Assembly: GCA_023525975.1 (NCBI GenBank)
Contig: CM042044.1
Coordinates: 8,666,501-8,730,500, forward strand
Direction of reading: 5' to 3'
Length of the DNA stretch: 64,000 bases
Source of the DNA: Smallanthus sonchifolius
Lineage: Eukaryota; Streptophyta; Magnoliopsida; Asterales; Asteraceae
Numbering within the stretch: position 1 is the first letter of the stretch; every line of letters starts with the position of its first letter. Below are positions 35,749 to 47,000 of this stretch, piece by piece. The translations under genes were made by a program, and so were the position numbers. The notes under the pieces were generated by a model, which was not told where the DNA came from, did no database searches, and worked only from the letters and a program-made list of their open reading frames with translations.

Positions 35749-35999
35749 ATTGTAACAATAACTCTAAACCAAAGAGAAGTATATCCATCTTTCGCTCTCC
35801 ACCATCATTTAGCTAAAAGAAAAATATTCATCTCTCTAAATGAACCAATTTCCAAACCACCCTTACATATAGGAGCCATTACTTTCTCCGAAAAAAAATC
35901 CAATGAATTTTCTGCCATCGAATTCGAACCGACCACAAAAATTTTCCTTATTTTATATTATCAAAAATACATCAATTCATTAATACTAATTTAAAATCT

Positions 36000-36771
36000 A
36001 TTTTATTTATAAAGCTTTGAAAGGTCAATGAATGATCACGAAAAGTTAACAAAACATAATTACTAAATAATACTTGGCAACGTAGCATAACGCGACAAAT
36101 TTATAAACTATTAAATAATGTTCCTGACGGTGAATGTTTTAATAATTAGACACTTGTTTTTTAAAGTGTACTGTATAATGTCATATAGTGCAATAATAGA
36201 AAGGTACCAACAAATAATTCAACTGCACCACCTCACTCGCTAGTCCATTCTTAACTCTATAATATTTAAAACCCGACTCGATTTTAGTTAAATCTCGATC
36301 TCTAGTATGCATTCTAGTCAAGCTCGAATATTAAAATACTTGCGTATATATTACGCTTTTACTCTATATATTTACATAGTTACTATACTTTACAATCGAG
36401 CCGAGTCACACGAAACTGGCTAAGACTATCACATGAGAATTCAATCAAGCTCACTAGACGGTCCATTCAGATGGTGGTCCAACCAAAATAAATCAAGTTC
36501 CTTCTAATCGAGCCAGATTATAATACTCATAACTCGAGGATATAAGAGTGCTTAATATGCGCGTACGACTTTCAACTTGTACTACACAGTTCCATGAAAA
36601 AACAGGCGATTGCAAGTTACAACTACGCATAGTTGCAACAAACTACTGCATAGACCCATAAAGACAAAGGATTCCCATTTCACAACTACATCAATGATTA
36701 CCAGTGCAGTTTATTAAATACTAATACGCGTTAATGTCTAAACAAGAACAAACCTTACAAGCAGAAAATCA
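36000..36771. other. Intergenic region downstream of uL29m
   Basis: Contains degenerate CTCGA/GAGCT-rich text (36240-36540) resembling the MITE remnants near 9300 and 10000. No gene seen. The last 100 bp are likely the 3' UTR of uL29m. Confidence 0.5.
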
Positions 36772-39700
36772 TTATAGAGCGTTTATCATTCGCTTCATTT
36801 CAGCAGTCCTCCGAGGATCAGGATCTTCAATAGCTCTTTCAGTGAGTACATGCTTGATTCTACACATTGATTTTCTAACCTGCACATTGACCAGAAGTCA
36901 AAACCTTATTATTAGGATCTCTCTCATTAACAGAATTTTTTTTCAAATTAGTATTTATTTAAAAAAAAATTAGGATAATAGGGAAAGTCAAAAAAAAATT
37001 CGGATAATGGTTAAACCGCTATTAGCAATGGCGGATTAGGAGCAATATTTTCAAAAAAAACTGACACCACTGGTGTCCGCTATTAGCAATCGCTGATTAG
37101 GACAAAAAAAACTGACACCCACTGTATCCGCGTTTAGCAATCGCGGATTAGGAACAAGCTCTGTAACCATGGTTAACTTCAACCCAGTCCGTAAATTAGA
37201 ATCCTGGAAGCAACCAAACGCCTACCACCGATTTTGTCTAAGGCATATAAGAAGCAATTTCATGGCGAAATTCAAGAGTGTGAGCCTAAAAAGGATGTGT
37301 TGGGACATCGGAAGCACAACACAAGAACGGAAGTACGAACGTCTGATGGAAGAGCTTAAAAGAACAAATAGACAAGCCTGGAAGTACCTGCAAGAAATTG
37401 ATAAAACAAAATGGACGGTCCTGCATGACCGGGGGAATCGCAGATGGGGTATCCTCACCACGAACATATCCAAAAGCATGAACAATGTGTTACGTGGTGC
37501 TAGGATGCTCCCGATAAAGGCAATGATTGAATATACTTTTAAAAGAGACGTTGAACAATACGTAAAACACTACACAACCGCGTATAATTGTTCAACGGAT
37601 TTTCCTGCACGGATGTGGACGTTGTTCCATAATCGTGAAATAAGGTCTCGACAGCACCGGGTATTCCCTTATTCAGCACATCATCAAAGGTACATGGTGG
37701 AGACACCACTACAAACATCGGATGAAACTGGCTTTAGTCCTTATACGGTAGAATTCCAAGAACAAACCTGCTCGTGTGGTAAGTGGCAAATTTACCGGTT
37801 CCCGTGTAGCCATGCAATTAGGGTTTGCCACGACCTACGTTTAAGTCCAAAAACTATCGCGGATCCAAGGTTTCATACGGAAACATACCGTGCACAGTAC
37901 AACGAGTATTTTCCGGTGCCCCATAAAGAAACTTGGTTGTACGCCGGTTGGAAAATTATTGGGGACCCATCAAAAATAACTGTAGTTAGAGGAAGACGAC
38001 GTGCGAGGAGGATGCATAACGAGATGGACGCCAGCTACGCAGACGAGAGGACTGGTCGCAAGTGTTCCGGTTGTAAAAAAACGGGTCACAACATCAGCAG
38101 TTGTCCAAACCGACAACGTTAATGGCTGTATTTTTTTTCATGTATTTGACCTTCTGTTTTTTTATAACCTAAGTTAAAAAATGTTAAAAAATGTCTTTGG
38201 TTGGTTGGTGTATCCATTAATTGTGTTTAATGTCTTTGGTTAGTTGGTGTATCCATTAATAGTGTTTGCATTAAGAACAAATGTTAGATATCTTATTTTT
38301 TATTTTTATTTACACATAAGTCATCTATGTTATATATCAATGTCTAGTTATACTTTTTTTTTAAAATGAATTGTTATATATATTTAGTTTTTTGAAAAAA
38401 AAAATTAACAAAAACTAAAAAAACTATAAATGTATATTAGGGTTTCGAGAAGGCAGAAATAAAAAAAAAATTACACCTAATCCGCTATTAGTAAAAGCGG
38501 ATAAAGTATAAATAAAAAACCTAATCCGCTTATACTACTAGCGGATAAGGACAAATTTTTTTTTTTTTCTTCTTCGTCTTCCTCGCATCTCAAACCTGCA
38601 AACTCCATTTTTTTATATCTTCTTCATCACATCACAGCTCATCTTCCTCATCACCAAACTCATTAAAAATTCAAACTCATCTTCCTGTTGCAAGTTTCAG
38701 ACTCAATAATGGAACCTAGTCACATGGGTTCAGTCTTTTGCAGGAATCCTTACTGTTCTAAGTTTTCAGTCTCAATAATGAAAGCTTTTCAGAAGTGGGT
38801 TCATGTTTTAGAGAGTGGGTTAATGCTTTTCAGAATTGAAAGAACCATGTGAAGGCATTTCTATTGTTCAAAGAATCCAAAGTGGCTTCTTTTGTGTTGT
38901 TCATTCACGGCCTGGGTTGAAGTTAACCATGGTTACAGAGCTTGTTCCTAATCCGCGATTGCTAAACGCGGATACAGTGGGTGTCAGTTTTTTTTGTAAT
39001 CAGCGATTGCTAATAGCGGACACCAGTGGTGTCAGTTTTTTTTGAAAATATTGCTCCTAATCCGCCATTGCTAATAGCGGTTTAACCATTATCCGAATTT
39101 TTTTTTGACTTTCCCTATTATCCTAATTTTTTTTTAAATAAATACTAATTTGAAAAAAAAGTCCTCATTAACATGGTATTTATCTGAATAGTATCACGAA
39201 AATGAGAAATCAGATGAAATGGGTCAAACCTTAGGTAGGCGTTCTGGATTAGGAAACCTTAAGTTTTGAGCATGAAGCATCTGGCGCTGAGTCATCAGCA
39301 TGTTCTTTTCCTTAAGCAGGACATACCATAACTTATTTAGATCGTCCCATGACTTGAGACGCAGTTCTGAAGCCTTCCAACTACGTCCTGAATTATTATT
39401 ATTTTTAAACCAAATTATATTAATGTGCTAAAGGAAAGAAAAAAACCACAGGCACAGATCAATACAGTATGCACATGATAAACATACACATGATGTAGCT
39501 TTACTTCAATGGAAAGTGGAAACTGGTCCTAAAGTGCAGCCTAGGTTGTTAACAATCATATCTACATGTTATCATTTATTATACTATATATACTATGTTT
39601 AATAGATGGAATTACTAATGAGTGAAAAAAAAATATCTCAAATTTTTGGGTTGTCACGAATAATGTAAAATTTTCCTTTTTTTTGGTGCCATTTTAATCT

Positions 39701-41864
39701 GAGCTCACCTTTTTGCCTGTTACTAAGAGTTGCTTGAGATTTTTAGTTAACAGGTTGTCTTCATTTTGTTCTTGTTGAGTGGTATTTTCAATATTTTGTC
39801 CACAGTGAAACATTTCTAAATTAAATATAAAATCAGTCATATTTTTTGTGGTGAGAATACTATATTTGTTTTTGTTAATATATTAGACAACTTTAAAATA
39901 AAAGTGTCAATTGTATCCCAACACTTGTTCACTCCTAGCTAAACATTAAAAAGTGAAATATTTAACAGAGAGCCAAAGGGACTGAGGAGCAAATCTATAT
40001 ATCTAATATCAGAAAAGCCGGCATCTCACTTCAACGAGTAGGGTTGGTGTTGTGCCCTTTCCTAATGTATACTTACTTTTTAATCATCATTTCATCAGTA
40101 ATGCTACATAAATCAAGCAACACACCATCCAATAACTCTTGTATCTAACTCTAAATTTGACTTCATTTTTCTTGCATTAAACAACTGTTCCACCATTGTA
40201 AGGATTTCTAGTAACTACATATTGTTGACAGGCAGTCAGGAAAGAGAAACGTGTAGACGATTTCTGGCCATCGTTCAAAGCTAGAATATACCAGGCTGTT
40301 TATGTTCATTGTTTTTGAAAACCTTCTATTTCGTAAGACGTTTAAAACCTATATTCTTTTCTCCTGTTGGAAGCGCCTCAAATATATAATTTTATTCATA
40401 ACCGGCTGCATAAGTGAACTCGACTTTTTTCCATCTAACTATCTCATCCTCTGGTATGTTAGATGTTATATAAAGCTAATGATGCTATGATTGCTATTCT
40501 TGCTGAACAAAAGCACTTGCTTGAGTAAATTTTCCTCTCATGAAATTTTATCAGTTAGAAGTTATATGCTTGTCAACTGAAAGTCTTATCTTATGGCGTT
40601 ACACAAGGTAACTTTTAAATAAGAAAAAATTGTTATAAGTGGGTATGCATGATTTGATCAGCTTTTATTTCCATGTAGGATATTTTGCCTGAATTTTTTG
40701 CTATTTGTTGTTGTGAAGTCCAATGTTTACCCTGCTTCATGATGTGATTCTGTTTTGACTTCTTCACTGTCTTTCAAATACAATGTGGAGTAAAATGATG
40801 GTGGAGATTCGTGTAATTTTTGGCTTAAGTATTTACAATCTTTATGTATTTGTGGAAGAAGCCAAAGTCTTTGTTATAGCTTGTGGTTATCAAGATTACT
40901 TTCTTACAGCTTCAGTTCAGGTGCTACACAGAAATTAATCTTAGTTGCTCAGAAAGAGTGTTATACGGATTTGTTGCATTTGCTTTAACAAAATTCTATG
41001 GAAGTGAAATAGTGATATATGTAAAAGGAACTAAGGTTCGCTAGATTGAAAAAGGATGATAAATGTCTTAAATATTGATGTCCATCTCAAGTACATATAC
41101 GGTGGACATGTTTCCTACGATAGGCCAAATCTTTTCTGCAAACAATACTTAATCTTTATATCTCAAGAAATATGAGCATACATCACATCAAGTAATTAGT
41201 GTCTCCCCACTTCAAGCCTAAATATGTTCTTCAAATGAATAGACGCATATTTTAATAGAAGATCAACAAATTCAACTTTATGATGCTACTTTCCCCAGAT
41301 CTTTTTCCAAGAGTTTAAATATATAAAAAAAGAAAAGTGTTACATTACCTAAGAGAGCTCTTGGTATTGAGAACTTACTGGTACAAAGCTTAGTATGTGA
41401 ATGCTAAAGTTGTGCAAGTTAAAACAATGCACAAAAAAAACACAAGAGCCAGTAGCAAAGTTGATAAAAGTTCATGATTCTAAAAGGATGATGATGCCAT
41501 GTTAAAACTTTGTCAAGTGTTTATATGTCGTATATGGAGCAAACTATGACCCATGGGTATTACACATTCACACTAGTAATATCTAGCAGCCAGACCCACA
41601 GTTAGATAGAATTATACATATGCAATTATCACAAGAAGAATTAATCACATAAAGCAAGACACAAAACACATACTAAAACATAAATAGAAGACGGGTGTCA
41701 AAGCGTGTACCATAGACAACAGGCTTCTCCTCCTCTGGATTTCTATCTGCCTCAAAGAACTCCTCAAGAGGGTTATGTGCAGTTCTAACTGCAGCCCCAG
41801 CTGCAGAAGTCTCTGATCTTGCTGTTGAAAAGAGTCTCCTTCCAAAAACTCTCGTCAAAAACAT
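36772..41864 (-). CDS. Mitochondrial large-subunit ribosomal protein uL29m (MRPL47 type)
   Basis: Exons are 41864-41711, 39387-39230 and 36879-36772 (420 nt, 139 residues), GT..AG and in phase. The start MFLTRVFGRRLFSTARSE is an Arg/Ser-rich presequence typical of mitochondrial import. The core reads NPLEEFFEADRNPEEEKPVVYG, then SWKASELRLKSWDDLNKLWY, then LRFPNPERLPKVRKSMCRIK, and the end is RTAEMKRMINAL. This is the plant uL29m pattern, about 140 residues. A likely 5'-UTR intron ends at 41871 (TATGCAG). Intron 1 is 2.3 kb with nothing recognisable, and intron 2 carries a MULE. Reading on through 41891 would add MFGLLCSVI from intron sequence, which is rejected. Confidence 0.93.
36933..39163 (+). 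mobile_element. Mutator-like element (MULE), 2231 bp, in uL29m intron 2
   Basis: Long TIRs of about 255 bp (36933-37192 and 38908-39163) are nearly identical, starting GAATTTTTTTTCAAATTAG and, from the right, GACTTTTTTTTCAAATTAG. A perfect 10-bp target duplication CTCATTAACA lies at 36923-36932 and 39164-39173. The interior holds a truncated MURA-type transposase gene in the orientation opposite to uL29m. TIRs contain repeated ATCCGC..TTAGCAATCGCGGATTAGG-type pairs. High TIR identity suggests a fairly recent insertion. Confidence 0.95.
37169..38122 (+). CDS. Truncated MULE transposase (MURA-like C-terminal half)
   Basis: 317 residues with no stop. Residues 18-32 (NAYHRFCLRHIRSNF) and 97-112 (TTNISKSMNNVLRGAR) are hallmarks of MuDR-type transposases. 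A SWIM zinc finger (C201, C203, C213, H215) and a CCHC knuckle (C299, C302, H307, C312) follow, after an Arg-rich stretch. The N-terminal half, with the WRKY-GCM1 finger and the first catalytic aspartates, is absent; full proteins are about twice as long. The position where the family usually has glutamate (NMSES) is K102 here. The ATG lies inside the left TIR. Probably inactive, though the open frame suggests little decay. Confidence 0.85.
   Translation: MVNFNPVRKLESWKQPNAYHRFCLRHIRSNFMAKFKSVSLKRMCWDIGSTTQERKYERLMEELKRTNRQAWKYLQEIDKTKWTVLHDRGNRRWGILTTNISKSMNNVLRGARMLPIKAMIEYTFKRDVEQYVKHYTTAYNCSTDFPARMWTLFHNREIRSRQHRVFPYSAHHQRYMVETPLQTSDETGFSPYTVEFQEQTCSCGKWQIYRFPCSHAIRVCHDLRLSPKTIADPRFHTETYRAQYNEYFPVPHKETWLYAGWKIIGDPSKITVVRGRRRARRMHNEMDASYADERTGRKCSGCKKTGHNISSCPNRQR
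39400..41640. other. uL29m intron 1, no feature recognised
   Basis: The 2.3-kb intron between 39388 and 41710 shows no terminal repeats, transposase text or extra exons that I can support. Confidence 0.6.
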
Positions 41865-41917
41865 GATTACACTGCATAAGAGACCAAACAAATTTTTAAC
41901 TTATTATCTGGTAACAA

Positions 41918-43260
41918 GCATATAACAGTTGTAAGTAATCCAATTTTCGTTAAATGCATAATCCTCCTAGAGCTTAGAGTAAAACCCTAAAGACAAAACT
42001 GTCAAGAACAAATCGTCGAACAGTTGGTAGGCATTAACAAGAAGAAAAAAAAACTTCGATCGTACATCACTGAAAAATAAACACGCGAATATTCTGAAGA
42101 AGCACTGAAACGAGATTTATGGAGAGGGTATAATGACGAGCATGTTGGATGAACTCGGAATGGATGTGATTTAGGGTTAAAGAGAGACTAACCAAAATCA
42201 GATGGCTGCAGACAAATAGTTGGATTATGAGTATGCAAATCACTCTATAATCACGATATCGGCTCTGCTTCTGCGAGTGCTGCTACTCCTGAGACCTAAA
42301 TGTGTGTGATACAAGGCCACTTTGTATTTACAAATCACAAAAATGGCAAACCCTAAACTTCTACTTATGACAATTACAGTCCCTTAACTCTCTAAACTTG
42401 TAATCTCCGTCACTCATCTGCTGATGCTCAGGTCTGCCATTGCCTAAATTCAATTTTGATTTTTTTTTACCGTATCTATTTTCGATTTGTTGTTGATCTT
42501 CCTGATTTTCATTCTTTCACTTATTTATTCTTGATTTTTTTCAACTTATCATCTGGTAACAAACAGCTAATGGACATTCAATTTTCGTTAAATGCATAAT
42601 CCTCCTAAATCTTTGGGTAAAGCCCCAAAGGTAAAACTGTCAAAAACAAATCGTCGAACAGTTGGTGGGCATTAACAAGAACAAAAAAAAAAGAAATAAA
42701 TTGATCATACATCATGGAAAAGACGAAAAAAACACACGAATTTGATAAAATTCAGGAGATTAAAATAAAATATATATTGCAAATAATTGATCTAGAGGCA
42801 GAAAAGCAATAAAAGGAGAGAAATTAGCTGCAATGTGGGTATTGTTCTAATAAAAATTTAAAATCAATTTTCAAAATGGAACAAATACTGAGAAACTGGT
42901 AACCCTTTACACTAAACTTGAATCAAATATGAATCGTGAAGAGAATCAAGAACCTTTTATTCTAGATATGAATCCAATCTAAGAAACGCATAAATGAAAG
43001 AGAAATAAAGTAGAATCATGAAGCCGATGCGTTCAAGAGAGAAGGAAACCTGCTGCAGATGCGTTCTTCACAATCAATCGATGCCGGCGATCACTCTAAA
43101 ATGACGATGCGGAGAAGGGTTCAAGATCGGCTCTGCTACTCCTGAGCCTTCTTCGCGAGAAACCCAAAAGCTTAATGTGTGTGACGGCCCAACATACAAT
43201 GCGTTTGTAAATGGGCCGTATTTATGGGCCACATCCTAGGTTTCATTTACAAATCACAAT
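41918..43260 (-). repeat. Direct duplication of the uL29m upstream region
   Basis: Segment about 41918-42330 and segment about 42545-43190 share several collinear blocks: CAATTTTCGTTAAATGCATAATCC, GGTAAAACTGTC..AAATCGTCGAACAGTTGG, GGCATTAACAAGAA and, at the far end, ATCGGCTCTGCT..CTACTCCTGAG..AATGTGTGTGA. The order and orientation are the same. The copied part holds the presumed 5'-UTR intron and leader of the gene. Confidence 0.8.
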
Positions 43261-43299
43261 AATGGTAAATAATTCGAGATAAGACTACGAATCGGCTTT

Positions 43300-43519
43300 T
43301 TTTCCGGTTCAGTTTTGGTTTTGGTCAACGAAAGTTAATGATTCTTGGTAAAATCGTTTTGGGTTAGAACCGGTTTTTATAGAGGGTTCGGTTCAGTTTA
43401 AACTGGTTCGAGCATGATAGCTTACAAACCGATAATAAACTGACAGTTTGATTTCTTTAATTGGTTCTTGTCAAATCGGTTCTGGCTCAGATCAAGAATC
43501 GGTTTTTTTTACACCTCTA
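43300..43519. mobile_element. Degenerate hAT remnant related to the TAGAGGTGCAC family
   Basis: The right end TTTACACCTCTA (to 43519) and interior AACCGGTTTT-type motifs resemble the family at 21479 and 35394. The left end is too decayed to place; a near match (ATGGTAAA against ATGGTAAT) may be the old target duplication. Confidence 0.5.
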
Positions 43520-43713
43520 ATGGTAATGAAATAAAGTAATACTCAATTAAGAAGATTTAATTAAATACATAAAGATAATATAGGACTTTGTCACCTTTAT
43601 ATTATTAACCTTCACACTCAAAGGACAATGTATGTTTCAAAAGTAATTTGGGGTTTTCTATAATGATATGGCAAAATGTAAGGTTAAGTTTAGTTTCTTT
43701 TATTTATTTCTAA

Positions 43714-44112
43714 CTAGGTTAGAAATTCTGTGTATTACACGCGTTGAATAAATGCAATATTATATACTTAATAATAAATATTTATGACATATTACACAGT
43801 TTTTAATACAAATTTTAGAAACGTCTTATAGTTATTTTTTAATATTTTTTATAAAAAGAATGAAAGAAATGTTCAATTTCTAAAAATGTTTTATGAACAA
43901 ACCTATATTTTTTTAAATAAAAAACGTTTTATAAAAAGAATTATAGAAATCATTACTATTTAATAGGAGAGGGAGGTGAGAAACAAACAAAAAATTATAA
44001 AAAACAATTAAAGAAAATTTGTATAATTAATAGGAAAACAAGTCGGGGAAAAAAGGATTAGAATGCATAGGAGAGTAACAAGTGTCCCATCAAAACTTTT
44101 ACTTAGTATAGA
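43714..44112 (-). mobile_element. Non-autonomous Helitron, 399 bp
   Basis: On the minus strand: 5' TCTATACTAAGTAAAAGTTT (base 44112, preceded by A), then GGGACACTTGTTAC, and 3' TACACAGAATTTCTAACCTAG (base 43714, followed by T), with a CGCGTGTAATACAC palindrome before the end. Same family as 32384-32730. Confidence 0.82.
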
Positions 44113-44526
44113 TTTAGTACTATAAAATATTATTTAGGTTTTTATGTAATTTCGTTATGTATTATTTTTTACTTTATAATTTTATTTGATTCATAATTTA
44201 TTATTTTATTTGATGGTTCTATCTTCTTTTAGAAGTATATATAATCGCCTAATCGGGGCACATTATCATGTAGAAGTATCTTTTTAGAAATATATCTTTA
44301 CGTATGAAAAGTTTATAATCAATATTGATTTACGCAATAAGATGGGGAACATTTCTTTTATAAATTCATCAATATGTCATATTAAGATAAAGATGTTTTT
44401 GCCAGTATTAAAGCTCTTTTTGCAAGTATTAAAGCTGAATCAACTTTATTACCATTTCAAACTATGACTTTAAAGGCTACAATTTAACACTCACGCTAAC
44501 GAATGTAAAAAGGTTCTATTGAGACC

Positions 44527-45558
44527 ATGGTGTTCATCGATCTTGAAAAGGCGTACGATAGTGTGCCTAGAAGATTGATCTGGGAAAGTCTGGAGGGAAG
44601 AGGGATCCCTAGTAAATATATTGAGGCAATTAGGGATATGTATCATGAGGCTAAGACATGCGTCCGAGCACCCGTGGGGGATACAGACTTTTTTCCGGTG
44701 GAAGTGGGAGTTCACCAGGGGTCGGCACTAAGCCCCTTTCTCTTTGCAGTAGTTTTGGATGAGTTGTCAAAATCGATTCAAGATGCAATTCCATGGTGCA
44801 TGCTTTTTGCTGATGATATCGTGTTGATTGCAGAAAGTAAAGAGACATTGAACAACAGACTAGAGGAATGGAGAACAGTCTTAGAGCACAAAGGTTTGAA
44901 GATAAGCCGATCTAAAACCGAGTACCTTCACTGCAACTTTAGTGGTGCAAACGTCAACGAGGAGACCCAGATTTCTATTGAAGGTAAGACACTGAAGTTC
45001 AAGTATCTAGGATCTGTCATCCAGAGTAACGGGGACATCGACAATGATGTAGTCCACCGGGTGCAGGCTGGTTGGTGTAAATGGAGAGCGGCCTCAGGTG
45101 TTTTGTGCGACAAGAGGTTCCCAATAGGGTTAAAGGGTAAATTTTATAGGGTAGCAGTTCGCCCAGCGATGCTATATGGAACCGAGTGTTGGGCCATCAA
45201 GAAGACACAAGCTCGAAAAATGGATGTAGCTGAGATGAGGATGTTGAGGTGGATGTGTGGACACACAAGAAAGGACCGAATAAGAAATGAAGTTGTTCGG
45301 AAGAGATTGGGAGTCACATGTATCTCACATAAGATAAGAGAAGGAAGATTGAGATGGTTTGGACATGTCAAGAGGAGACAGAGCACAGATCCAGTGAGAA
45401 CGGTGGAAACTCTCGTTGTAGAGGGGAAAAGGAGCAGGGGGAGACCGAAATTAACGTGGGATGAGAGGATTAGGCTTGATTTGATAGATTTACACCTCTC
45501 AGAGGACATGATCAATGATAGGATTTTATGGAGACGTCGTATTAGGGTTTTAGGATGA
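44527..45558 (+). CDS. RTE LINE reverse transcriptase, C-terminal part, open
   Basis: 343 residues without a stop. Reverse transcriptase motifs: VFIDLEKAYDSVPR at the start, GVHQGSALSPFLFAVVLDEL (61-80), the catalytic FADD at 94-97, GLKISRSKTEYLHC and KFKYLGSVI. The C-terminal region has the KMDVAEMRMLRWMCG and GRLRWFGHVKRR blocks typical of plant RTE elements. The endonuclease and the first part of the RT are lost by 5' truncation. The ATG and first G are the last four bases of the target duplication, so this start is accidental or shared by microhomology. A dead-on-arrival copy, but young. Confidence 0.9.
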   Translation: MVFIDLEKAYDSVPRRLIWESLEGRGIPSKYIEAIRDMYHEAKTCVRAPVGDTDFFPVEVGVHQGSALSPFLFAVVLDELSKSIQDAIPWCMLFADDIVLIAESKETLNNRLEEWRTVLEHKGLKISRSKTEYLHCNFSGANVNEETQISIEGKTLKFKYLGSVIQSNGDIDNDVVHRVQAGWCKWRAASGVLCDKRFPIGLKGKFYRVAVRPAMLYGTECWAIKKTQARKMDVAEMRMLRWMCGHTRKDRIRNEVVRKRLGVTCISHKIREGRLRWFGHVKRRQSTDPVRTVETLVVEGKRSRGRPKLTWDERIRLDLIDLHLSEDMINDRILWRRRIRVLG

Positions 45559-45900
45559 GTGACCCGTTGTGTGGGAGAGTAGAGTTGTTTAGCAAAGATT
45601 TTGCGTATGTCTTGTTTCTTGTAGGTGTGTTGTGTTTCTTGTGACTAATATACTCTAGTCATACACTGCTAATTGTTAGATTACTGTTAGATTTATTTTA
45701 CTTTATTACTCATTAATTTTATTTATATTTTTATCTTTTTCTTTCCCATGGAGCCGGGGGTCTAAACGGGAGCAGCCTCTCTATCCCTTGGGATAGGGGT
45801 AAGGTTTGCCCTCATCACACCCTCCCCAGACCCTACTAATAGCGTTAGCTATGTGTAGGATTATACTGGGTACGTTTGGTTTGGTTTGGTTTGGTTTGGT
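44531..45900 (+). mobile_element. RTE-type LINE, 5'-truncated, with target duplication
   Basis: TTGAGACCATGG is repeated exactly at 44519-44530 and 45901-45912. The element begins inside the reverse transcriptase domain, continues through a 3' UTR with GGGAGCAGCCTCTC..GGGTAAGG..CCTCCCCAGACCCTACT..ATACTGGGT, and ends in a (TTTGG)n tail. That 3' UTR text is the one shared by plant RTE LINEs and Au-like SINEs, from memory. Confidence 0.92.
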
Positions 45901-45912
45901 TTGAGACCATGG

Positions 45913-46837
45913 GGTTCCGTTACACATGGTTCATCTGTAAGGTTTACGGAATTCTCGCCACATCATCCTCCACGGTGAAAATATAGTTGGGATGGTGTTG
46001 GTGAACGAAGAATATGAAGAAGGGTGTTTGTGCTAGGTTAGTTGAAAGTGAGAATGGTTGGGGAAGCAATTAGCATTGCCATGTATGTCATTTGAAGTTT
46101 GTTGGGATTTGGGAGGAGACAAAAGACAAGGAATGGGTTGTTTTGCAGATCGTTATTTTAAGTTAAAGAATTTTCTTATCTAATGTCAACGAGCTTCTTG
46201 GAGGTTGAAAATGAAGTTGTGTAATTGTAACAAAAGTTAACGTCTTCATGTACAATACACACATGAAGGACTTAATGTTGGGTCCAGGAGGCTTTAACGG
46301 TGTGTAGGGTGGACGATCGTACAGGGCTCACATTTTAAGGTGGTCAAAAATATTCTCGTTTAGGTACGTAGGTCGATTGACATATATAAAAAATTTATAA
46401 ACTTATTAGTAATTACATGTTCTAGAGGAAGCCCAATAAATCTATTTTTTTGTTGAAATGGTATTCTAGAGGGCTCCAATAAGTCAAATTGTTTACCAAT
46501 TTGGTTAACATATGTTTATTCTCTAAAAAACAAAAAAGGACATAGATTACGGGATTGATGATTGTGATTAGCGTATGATGATAGTCGGTACATCAAAAAA
46601 ACTACGATAGTTGACTGTTGATAAATGAAAAAACCTAGGTTGATTGAGATTGACGATTGAAGATTTTTTCAATACATAAAAAAGTCGTATTGATGTTTTA
46701 AAGTATTTGAAACAAGTCGATTGTTTTTCTAAAAACTTAATTACATATAGAGTCTTGTTGATTATTCAAGTAACAATGACATATGTTGAAAGAAACTTTT
46801 CAAAATATAAGTTATTGAAATCTACTTATGATCCACA
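45913..46837. other. Intergenic region, nothing recognised
   Basis: No gene-like frame. A block at 46290-46370 (GGGCTCACATTTTAAGG..CAAAAATATTC) resembles repeat text at 16310-16390. Confidence 0.5.
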
Positions 46838-47000
46838 TCCCTATACTAATAAAAGACTAAATGTTTTTGCCACTTGGCATCACCACATTCACTCTCATAA
46901 ACTTTTCCTCCCATAACCACATTTAATATTTCCATATTTAGCATTTTTAACAAAAAAAAATTACATAAATAAACATTTTATCAAATCAATTTATCATTAT

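Larger units (their letters stand above)
34845..35940 (-). pseudogene. L1-type LINE reverse transcriptase 3' fragment, split by two MITEs
   Basis: From about 35930 leftward: EKVMAPICKGGLEIGS, REMNIFLLAKWWW and GYTSLWFRVIV, as in the region after the RT core in plant L1 LINEs. Then, past the MITE, come degraded spacer and NWYKWDFWVL. After the second MITE follow IKVNFFGWRVSMDRLPTLLA and LCPICDRYSEALDHIL, a zinc-binding RVT domain (zf-RVT) with CPxC..H. Stops interrupt it. Removing the insertions at 35394-35748 and 34999-35162 rejoins the text. Confidence 0.8.

Noticed and set aside
41865..41891. Alternative uL29m start adding nine residues
   Set aside because: These codons span a TATGCAG acceptor-like border, so they are likely intron sequence.
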